Assembly (NCBI GenBank): GCA_944385775.1
Contig: CALWYM010000024.1
Coordinates: 1-14,937 of the forward strand
DNA length: 14,937 nucleotides
Direction: 5' to 3'
From: an uncultured Oscillospiraceae bacterium
GTDB taxonomy: Bacteria; Bacillota; Clostridia; Oscillospirales; Oscillospiraceae
The translations under genes and the position numbers were made by a program. The notes under the pieces are model-generated. The model was given only the letters and a program-made list of their open reading frames with translations, did no database searches and was not told where the DNA came from. Shown here piece by piece: positions 7,026 through 12,657 of the stretch. Within the stretch, counting starts at the first letter, position 1, and every line of letters begins with the position of its first letter.

Positions 7026-7092
7026 ACAGAATTTACCGTTACGTGGTATAGCTTTTTTATCTGTACGCCAAATCATATATTGAAAATGCAAA

Positions 7093-7121
7093 TTGAAATA
7101 ATCACCATGCCGATGTATAAT
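7093..7121 (+). promoter_or_regulatory. Promoter of the murD-ligA gene row
   Basis: TTGAAA (7093-7098), a 17-bp spacer and perfect TATAAT (7116-7121). The predicted start near 7128 gives a leader of about 57 nt. No other good promoter is apparent before murD. Confidence 0.8.
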
Positions 7122-7130
7122 GTAAGCGAT

Positions 7131-7152
7131 TATGCCGTATTATGAAGGCATA
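7131..7152 (+). repeat. Short inverted repeat in the murD leader
   Basis: TATGCC (7131-7136) and GGCATA (7147-7152) form a 6-bp stem with a 10-nt loop, just after the predicted transcription start. It could be an operator half-site pair or a 5' stabilising hairpin; it is too short to be sure it is functional. Confidence 0.35.
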
Positions 7153-7184
7153 GTTATGTTAATATTTGTAAACGAGGTGTAGCT

Positions 7185-8555
7185 ATGACACTTACCCAAT
7201 ATATGGATAATCTTAAGGGAAAACGGGTGGCTGTTTTAGGAATCGGTGTGAGCAACCGTCCTCTAATAAAGCTGCTGCTTGAAAACGGCATAGACGTAAC
7301 TGCCCATGACAGGCAGGACCGTGAGAAGCTGGGTGAATTTGGGGATACCATTGAAAAGCAGGGGTGTAAGCTTAAAACAGGGGAGGGCTATCTTGACTCT
7401 ATTGAAGCTGACGTAATATTCCGTTCTCCTGGTATCCGTCCAGACCTTCCCCAGATTAAGGCTGCGGTGGAAAAGGGCGCGGTACTGACCTCTGAGATGG
7501 AAGCGTTTTTTCAGGTCTGCCCATCAAAAATAATTGCGGTAACTGGCTCTGACGGCAAGACCACCACCACAACTGTGATTTCGGAGATACTTAAAAGGGC
7601 AGGCTATAAGGTTCACGTAGGCGGAAATATAGGAACTCCACTGCTTGACAGGGCAGAGACCATAGGCAGTGACGATATATGTGTACTGGAGCTTTCCTCA
7701 TTTCAGCTTATGACAATGAAAAAGTCGCCGGATATTGGGGTTATCACAAATCTTGCGCCCAATCACCTTGACGTTCACCGTGACATGGAGGAATATATAC
7801 GGGCTAAAAAGAACATTTTCGTAAATCAGCCCCAACCGAAAAGGGTCGTTTTGAATTATGACAACGACATTACACGTTCCTTTGCGCCGGAGGTAACAGG
7901 GGAGCTTATGCTTTTCAGCATGAGGGATAAACCGGAAAACGGAGTTTTCCTGAAAGGCAATAATATTGTTTTGTCTCAAAACGGGGAGGAGACTGTCATT
8001 ATGGACAGCCGCGATATTTTTATCCCCGGAAGTCACAACATTGAAAACTATATGGCAGCCTTTGCCGCAGTTTGCGGGCTTGCGGATTTTGAAGCAATGA
8101 GGGAAACTGCAAAAAACTTTAAGGGAGTTGAACATAGAATAGAGTTTGTCCGTGAGCTTAACGGAATAAAATTTTATAACGATTCTATTGCGTCAAGCCC
8201 GTCTAGGACGACTGCCGGGCTTCGTTCCTTTAAGGAAAAGGTCATACTGATTGCAGGGGGCAAGGATAAAGGCGTTCCGTTTGATTCTCTAGGCAAGGAA
8301 ATTGTAACCCACGTTAAAAAGCTGGTCCTTACCGGGCTGACGGCGGATAAAATAGAGGAAAGCGTGAAAAAAGCTGGGGGAGAACTGCCGATCATAAAGA
8401 AAGATGATCTTAAAGAGGCGGTTATTTCGGCATATAAAGCGGCGGAAAAGGGAGATATTGTCATACTTTCCCCTGCGTGCACCTCCTTTGACCGCTTTAA
8501 GAATTTTGAGGAGCGGGGAAAATATTTTAAGGAAATTGTTTGGGGTTTGGAGTAA
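7185..8555 (+). CDS. murD: UDP-N-acetylmuramoyl-L-alanine--D-glutamate ligase
   Basis: Cytosolic ligase that adds D-glutamate to UDP-MurNAc-L-Ala, using ATP, in peptidoglycan precursor synthesis. At 456 residues it is full length. Domains are an N-terminal Rossmann-like fold with GIGVSNRP (19-26), a central ATPase domain with P-loop TGSDGKTT (120-127), LELSSFQL (168-175) and NHLDVH (193-198), and a C-terminal domain with VEHRIEF (315-321), NDSIASSPSRTT, AGGKDKG (357-363) and SPACTSFDRF. The lysine that is carbamylated in the family is probably Lys208 or Lys209. The P-loop has SD where many Mur ligases have TN, and the usual NDSKATN segment reads NDSIASSP; both look like lineage variants, not damage. 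GAGGTG (7174-7179) precedes the ATG by 5 nt. It is first in a row of four close genes. No other dcw-cluster gene is present. Confidence 0.93.
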   Translation: MTLTQYMDNLKGKRVAVLGIGVSNRPLIKLLLENGIDVTAHDRQDREKLGEFGDTIEKQGCKLKTGEGYLDSIEADVIFRSPGIRPDLPQIKAAVEKGAVLTSEMEAFFQVCPSKIIAVTGSDGKTTTTTVISEILKRAGYKVHVGGNIGTPLLDRAETIGSDDICVLELSSFQLMTMKKSPDIGVITNLAPNHLDVHRDMEEYIRAKKNIFVNQPQPKRVVLNYDNDITRSFAPEVTGELMLFSMRDKPENGVFLKGNNIVLSQNGEETVIMDSRDIFIPGSHNIENYMAAFAAVCGLADFEAMRETAKNFKGVEHRIEFVRELNGIKFYNDSIASSPSRTTAGLRSFKEKVILIAGGKDKGVPFDSLGKEIVTHVKKLVLTGLTADKIEESVKKAGGELPIIKKDDLKEAVISAYKAAEKGDIVILSPACTSFDRFKNFEERGKYFKEIVWGLE

Positions 8556-8560
8556 GGATA

Positions 8561-9823
8561 ATGGACACAGCAGATAATTTTGGATTTTCAGATAGAGTTA
8601 TTAAACTTGCCGCAAGGGCGCAGGAGGATATAAGGGACCGGTTTTCAGCCCTTGAGGAGGTTTCCTTTCAGAACACGGTCAGGGTAATGGAAGCCTTTAA
8701 GAAGTACCGTGTGTCGCCGTCAATGTTTTCCCAGACTACGGGCTACGGTTATGACGATATGGGCAGAGACACCCTTGATAAAATCTACGCCAGTGTTTTC
8801 GGTGGGGAGGCAGCCCTTGTGCGTCCCGGCTTTGTAAACGGCACCCACGCCATAACGACGTCCCTGTTTGCCGCGCTGAAGCCCGGGGATACACTGCTGG
8901 CAGCTACGGGACTGCCCTATGACACGCTTCAGACTGTTATCGGTCTTACGGGAAATTACCATGGTTCCCTCAAATACTACGGGATTAATTACAGACAGGT
9001 TGACCTTCTGCCTGACGGTACACCGGATTACGACGCCATAGCCGCAGCGGCATCGGATCCTTCGGTCACTGCTGTGGCAGTTCAGCGGTCAAGGGGGTAT
9101 GCCCTTAGACCGGCGCTGACTGTGGGACAGATAGGGAAAATCGCCGAAGGGGTTCACGGAGCAAACAAAAACGCGGCGGTCATTGTGGATAACTGCTATG
9201 GCGAATTTACGGAGACGAAAGAGCCACTTCACGTGGGTGCTGATCTTATCGCAGGTTCCCTTATTAAAAATCCCGGCGGAGGACTTGCGCCTACCGGCGG
9301 ATACGTATGCGGCAGGGGCGACCTTGTAGAAAACGCGGCAATGCGGCTCACAACGCCGGGAATTGGCGGCGAGTGCGGCTGTTCACTGGGAGATAACAGG
9401 CTTTTCTACCAGGGGCTTTTTAATGCGCCGCATGCTGTGTGTCAGGCACTTAAAACGGCTATTTTTGCCGCGAGAATGATGGAGCTTTTGGGTTACGATA
9501 CCACTCCGTCCTCAAACGCGGTGCGTTCTGATATAATTCAGTCCATAAACTTCGGAAAGGCAGAGTATCTTGAGGCGTTTTGCCGCGGAATACAGTCCGG
9601 ATCTCCCGTTGACTCCTATGTAACACCTGTGGCAGCCGATATGCCGGGGTATGAGGATCAGGTTATTATGGCGGCGGGCACCTTTGTGCAGGGAGCATCT
9701 ATTGAGCTTTCCTGTGACGGACCCATGAGACCACCATACACCGCTTTTTTACAGGGCGGACTTACCTTCGAGTCGGGAAAGCTGGGGATTATGACGGCGG
9801 TAAATGAGATTTTATCAAAATAA
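8561..9823 (+). CDS. PLP-dependent methionine gamma-lyase family protein (YnbB / aluminium-resistance family)
   Basis: Predicted pyridoxal-phosphate enzyme of the Cys/Met-metabolism fold (type I), 420 residues, full length. VIVDNCYGE (207-215) holds the Asp210 that contacts the PLP ring nitrogen, and AGSLIKNPGGG holds the probable Schiff-base Lys236. Other family traits are TGYGYDD (60-66), RPGFVNGTHA (88-97), and GECGCSLGDNR (270-280). The family is annotated as methionine gamma-lyase by similarity, or as aluminium resistance; the true substrate is not established, so only the PLP chemistry is secure. I start at ATG 8561, with GGAG (8549-8552) 8 nt upstream, rather than at TTG 8540 inside murD. 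It lies 5 bp after the murD stop codon, which implies co-transcription. Confidence 0.87.
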   Translation: MDTADNFGFSDRVIKLAARAQEDIRDRFSALEEVSFQNTVRVMEAFKKYRVSPSMFSQTTGYGYDDMGRDTLDKIYASVFGGEAALVRPGFVNGTHAITTSLFAALKPGDTLLAATGLPYDTLQTVIGLTGNYHGSLKYYGINYRQVDLLPDGTPDYDAIAAAASDPSVTAVAVQRSRGYALRPALTVGQIGKIAEGVHGANKNAAVIVDNCYGEFTETKEPLHVGADLIAGSLIKNPGGGLAPTGGYVCGRGDLVENAAMRLTTPGIGGECGCSLGDNRLFYQGLFNAPHAVCQALKTAIFAARMMELLGYDTTPSSNAVRSDIIQSINFGKAEYLEAFCRGIQSGSPVDSYVTPVAADMPGYEDQVIMAAGTFVQGASIELSCDGPMRPPYTAFLQGGLTFESGKLGIMTAVNEILSK

Positions 9824-9849
9824 AGTTTAGGTCTGTCGCATAAGCTTTA
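9821..9849 (+). repeat. Hairpin between the PLP enzyme gene and yunB
   Basis: TAAAGTTTA (9821-9829, starting with the stop codon) pairs with TAAGCTTTA (9841-9849) over 9 bp with one G-T wobble and an 11-nt loop. No T tract follows, so it is not a terminator. The stem ends one base before the yunB ribosome site, so it could affect translation or processing. Confidence 0.45.
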
Positions 9850-9850
9850 C

Positions 9851-9857
9851 AGAGGTG
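9851..9857 (+). promoter_or_regulatory. Ribosome-binding site selecting GTG 9864
   Basis: AGAGGTG lies 6 nt before GTG 9864. The upstream in-frame GTG at 9855 is part of this site and would have no Shine-Dalgarno sequence of its own. Confidence 0.7.
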
Positions 9858-9863
9858 ATTTCT

Positions 9864-10532
9864 GTGGGCTTTTCCACCCTTGAAAGGCGGCTTTCCTATA
9901 AGCTGAGCGAAGGACGTAAAAGACGTGGGAGATATTACCTTCTCTTTCTTCTCGTATTGATCCTCGCTTTTACAGCCTTTACCCTGGAGCGGCTTGAGCC
10001 GGCGGCAGTAAATATTGCCATGGCAAATATTACCGATATGATTACCGTGGAGATAAGTGATATAATTACTGATATGATACTGTCCAAAGATATTGATTAC
10101 GATGATTTAGTCAGCTTTGAAAAGGACAGCAGCGGAAATATTACAGCGCTAATTACCAATATGCCTGAGATAAATTCCCTTTCGGCGGAGCTTTCCAAGA
10201 CTGTAACGGAGAATCTTGTGGAGGTGGCGGAGGTATCCGTATCGGTGCCTTTGGGTAATGTGATCGGGGGAGCGCTGCTTTCAGGCAGGGGTCCTGAGAT
10301 ACCGGTAAGCATAATATCCATTTCAAACGTTACAACAAGATTTAGAAACGAGTTTTCCTCGGCAGGCATAAATCAGACACGGCACAGGATTATGCTTGAT
10401 ATTGAGGTAAGCGTCGGCATACTGTTGGCTGGACGCAGCGACTACTGGGACAGCATACATACCGAGATGGTAGTGGCAGAAACCGTAATTGTGGGTAAGG
10501 TGCCTGAGTCATACGCATATTTCAATCAATAA
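9864..10532 (+). CDS. yunB: Sporulation protein YunB
   Basis: Small membrane-anchored protein of 222 residues (from GTG 9864) needed for normal spore formation in Bacillus, where it is made in the mother cell. A basic N-terminus (RKRRGR) precedes one membrane segment at about 24-41; the rest should lie outside the cytosol. Family motifs are seen in order: VPLGNVIG (128-135), GRGPEIPVSI (141-150), GINQTRH (168-174) and AETVIVGKVPESY (205-217). This pattern is highly characteristic. Its biochemical role is not known. It sits between a PLP enzyme gene and ligA, 40 bp after the former. In Bacillus it is under the mother-cell factor sigma-E; I find no convincing sigma-E promoter here, so in vegetative cells it may be carried on the murD transcript. 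It implies a spore-forming host or recent ancestor. Confidence 0.9.
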   Translation: MGFSTLERRLSYKLSEGRKRRGRYYLLFLLVLILAFTAFTLERLEPAAVNIAMANITDMITVEISDIITDMILSKDIDYDDLVSFEKDSSGNITALITNMPEINSLSAELSKTVTENLVEVAEVSVSVPLGNVIGGALLSGRGPEIPVSIISISNVTTRFRNEFSSAGINQTRHRIMLDIEVSVGILLAGRSDYWDSIHTEMVVAETVIVGKVPESYAYFNQ

Positions 10533-10534
10533 GT

Positions 10535-10542
10535 AAGAGGTG
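10535..10542 (+). promoter_or_regulatory. Ribosome-binding site selecting TTG 10549
   Basis: AAGAGGTG lies 6 nt before TTG 10549. The alternative GTG at 10540 overlaps the site, so translation from it would lack proper spacing. The choice adds or removes only three residues. Confidence 0.65.
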
Positions 10543-10548
10543 AAACCC

Positions 10549-12522
10549 TTGGACTATACAAAGAGAGCGGAGGAGCTTAGAAAGCTTCTCAACGAGTACA
10601 GTTACAGGTACTATGTTCTTGACGACCCGTCAGTATCGGATTATGAATACGATATGCTCCTTCGTGAGCTGGAGGAGCTTGAAAGACAGCACCCGGAACT
10701 CATTACGCCGGACTCTCCCACCCAGAGGGTGGGAGGAAAGGCACTGGAAGCTTTTCAGCAGGTTGTCCACGAGGTGCCCCTGGAAAGCCTTCAGGACGTT
10801 TTTGACTTTCAGGAGGTTTCTGATTTTGACTTAAGAGTGAAGGAGACGACAGGGCAGTGCCAGTACGATGTGGAGCCGAAAGTGGACGGACTTTCCGTGG
10901 CTCTTCGCTATGAAAACGGAGTTTTTGTTCAGGGCGCCACAAGAGGCGACGGCAGAGTGGGCGAGGACGTTACCGAAAATTTGAGAACCATAAAGAGCCT
11001 TCCTCTTACCTTGGAAAATGCGCCTTCCCACCTGGTGGTCCGAGGAGAGGTATATATGTCAAAACGTGTTTTCCGCGCCCTTAATCAGGAGCGTGAGCAG
11101 GAGGAAAAGCCACTGTTTGCCAACCCGAGAAATGCGGCGGCAGGCTCCCTTCGTCAGCTTGACCCGCGGATTGCGGCAGAGCGTCAGCTTGACGTTGTTG
11201 TATTTAACATTCAGTCAGTCAGCGGCGTGACATTTGAAAAGCATTCGGAATCCATAGAGTATCTGAAAAAGCTGCGGTTCAGGACCATACCCCACTGGGA
11301 GTATGATAAAATTGAGGACTGCCGCGCCAAAATAGAGGAAATCGGTGAAAACAGGGAACAGTTTGATTTTGATATTGACGGCGCGGTAATAAAGGTCAAC
11401 TCTCTTGAGGCAAGGCTTCGTCTTGGAAGCACGGCAAAGGCGCCACGGTGGGCTGTGGCGTTTAAGTATCCGCCGGAGGTTAAGGAGACAGTAGTAAAGG
11501 ATATAGTTATTCAGGTGGGAAGAACAGGAGTTCTTACCCCAAAGGCGGTGGTTGAGCCTGTCAGGCTGGCGGGGACCACGGTTACAAATGCGACGCTGCA
11601 TAACTATGACAATATTGCCGAAAAGGATATAAGAATAGGAGACACCATATTTATAAGAAAGGCCGGGGAAATAATTCCCGAGGTTTTGGGTGTAAATATG
11701 GACAAGCGTCCCGATTGGGCTGAGAAATACATTTTCCCTGATAAATGCCCTGTTTGCGGCGCGCCTGTTATGAGGGACGAAGGCGGAGTGGCGATTCGCT
11801 GCCGCGGCGCGGAGTGCCCGGCGCAGCTTCACCGCAGGATTGTACACTTTGCCAGCAGAAACGCCATGGATATTGAGGGGCTTGGCGCAGCCGTTACTGC
11901 TCTTCTCATAGAAAATGGTCTTATAAAGTCGCCGGCTGACCTTTACGAGCTTAAGGCAGCCGACATTGCCAATCTTCCCGGAATGGGAGTTAAATCAGGG
12001 GAAAAGCTCGTCTCATCCATTGAAAAATCTAAATCCGCCGGTCTTGCAAGGGTGATTTACGCTCTTGGAATACCACAGGTGGGGCAAAGCGCAGCAAGGA
12101 CACTGGCAAAGGTTATGGGCAGCATGGAAAAGCTCAGAGGAGCGACTAAAGAGGAGCTTACGGAGATTAGTGATATTGGTCCTGTAACGGCTGAGTATAT
12201 TGTAAGCTGGTTTGAAATGGAGCAGTCAAAGCACCTTTTAGGAGCTCTTGAAAGCCACGGCGTTGTTATGGTAGAGGAAAACAGGGAGACAGGTACGAAG
12301 TTTTCCGGACTTACTTTTGTCCTTACAGGTACGCTTTCAAAATATACAAGAGATGAGGCTAAGAGGCTTATTGAGGAACTGGGAGGGAAAACCTCGTCAT
12401 CGGTTTCAAAAAAGACAAGCTATGTTCTGGCAGGGGAGGACCCGGGCTCAAAGCTTAAAAAGGCGGAGGAGCTGGGGGTTACAGTCATCTCTGAGGAAGA
12501 TTTTGAGGAAATGCTCAAATAA
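10549..12522 (+). CDS. ligA: NAD-dependent DNA ligase
   Basis: Seals nicks in DNA during replication and repair, using NAD. It has 657 residues from TTG 10549, the usual length. Domain order is: domain Ia with YYVLDDPSVSDYEYD (near 22-36), the adenylation domain with EPKVDG (nucleophile Lys111), TRGDG, VRGEVYM, DGAVIKV and WAVAFKYPP, an OB fold (about 315-385), a four-cysteine zinc finger (Cys400, Cys403, Cys418, Cys423), helix-hairpin-helix repeats including GMGVKSGEKL and DIGPVTA, and a C-terminal BRCT domain (about 582-657) with FVLTGTLS. All catalytic motifs look intact. It starts 16 bp after the yunB stop codon, so it is probably the last gene of the murD row. No uvrD/pcrA or gatC neighbour, common partners elsewhere, is present. 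Confidence 0.95.
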   Translation: MDYTKRAEELRKLLNEYSYRYYVLDDPSVSDYEYDMLLRELEELERQHPELITPDSPTQRVGGKALEAFQQVVHEVPLESLQDVFDFQEVSDFDLRVKETTGQCQYDVEPKVDGLSVALRYENGVFVQGATRGDGRVGEDVTENLRTIKSLPLTLENAPSHLVVRGEVYMSKRVFRALNQEREQEEKPLFANPRNAAAGSLRQLDPRIAAERQLDVVVFNIQSVSGVTFEKHSESIEYLKKLRFRTIPHWEYDKIEDCRAKIEEIGENREQFDFDIDGAVIKVNSLEARLRLGSTAKAPRWAVAFKYPPEVKETVVKDIVIQVGRTGVLTPKAVVEPVRLAGTTVTNATLHNYDNIAEKDIRIGDTIFIRKAGEIIPEVLGVNMDKRPDWAEKYIFPDKCPVCGAPVMRDEGGVAIRCRGAECPAQLHRRIVHFASRNAMDIEGLGAAVTALLIENGLIKSPADLYELKAADIANLPGMGVKSGEKLVSSIEKSKSAGLARVIYALGIPQVGQSAARTLAKVMGSMEKLRGATKEELTEISDIGPVTAEYIVSWFEMEQSKHLLGALESHGVVMVEENRETGTKFSGLTFVLTGTLSKYTRDEAKRLIEELGGKTSSSVSKKTSYVLAGEDPGSKLKKAEELGVTVISEEDFEEMLK

Positions 12523-12527
12523 ACTGT

Positions 12528-12555
12528 CAGTTATGCCATAAGAGTGGTGTAACTG
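12528..12555 (+). repeat. Hairpin 1 after ligA, possible weak terminator
   Basis: CAGTTATGCCA (12528-12538) pairs with TGGTGTAACTG (12545-12555): 11 bp, two G-T wobbles, 6-nt loop. A T-rich tract (TTTTTCTTT) begins 6 nt later at 12562, further away than in a classical terminator. It starts 5 nt after the ligA stop codon. Confidence 0.5.
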
Positions 12556-12561
12556 AGTGTA

Positions 12562-12594
12562 TTTTTCTTTCCCGGCAAGACCTGGAAAGGAAAA
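12562..12594 (+). repeat. Hairpin 2 after ligA
   Basis: The pyrimidine arm TTTTTCTTTCC (12562-12572) pairs with the purine arm GGAAAGGAAAA (12584-12594) over 11 bp with one wobble. A C/T mismatch and a GG/CC pair extend it inward to the loop CAAGA. No T tract follows on either strand. Confidence 0.5.
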
Positions 12595-12609
12595 CAGCTT
12601 AAACTCTGA

Positions 12610-12638
12610 GTAAAACAGCAGCTTTGCGGCTATTTTAC
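12610..12638 (+). repeat. Hairpin 3, just upstream of the SLH protein gene
   Basis: GTAAAA pairs with TTTTAC at the base, AGC with GCT and GC with GC inward, separated by two single mismatches and closed by a TTT loop. It ends about 6 nt before the GAGG ribosome site, so it may influence expression of the next gene. Confidence 0.45.
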
Positions 12639-12657
12639 CATTATGAGGTTCTTACTG

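Noticed and set aside
6666..7145. Open frame of 159 codons on the plus strand
   Set aside because: It lies almost wholly opposite the RNase P RNA gene and runs through both its promoter and the murD promoter. Its Cys- and Pro-rich translation looks like translated structural RNA.
7137..7164. dif-like sequence near TTATGTTAATA (7154-7164)
   Set aside because: The right half resembles a XerD-binding arm, but the left half lacks the matching arm (no CATAA before the centre), and the site lies in the murD leader. Chance in AT-rich DNA is more likely.
9714..9742. Possible sigma-E promoter for yunB (CATACA at 9735)
   Set aside because: The -10-like hexamer has no ATATT-type -35 at the right distance, and it lies more than 120 bp upstream within the coding sequence.
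11215..11847. Minus-strand open frame of 210 codons within ligA
   Set aside because: It is opposite a stretch of ligA with all expected motifs and has no ribosome site; it is a shadow frame.
12562..12638. Possible c-di-GMP (GEMM) riboswitch before the SLH gene
   Set aside because: GGCAAGACC and, on the other strand, CGCAAAGC recall fragments of that class, but the GNRA tetraloop and receptor and the correct order are missing.
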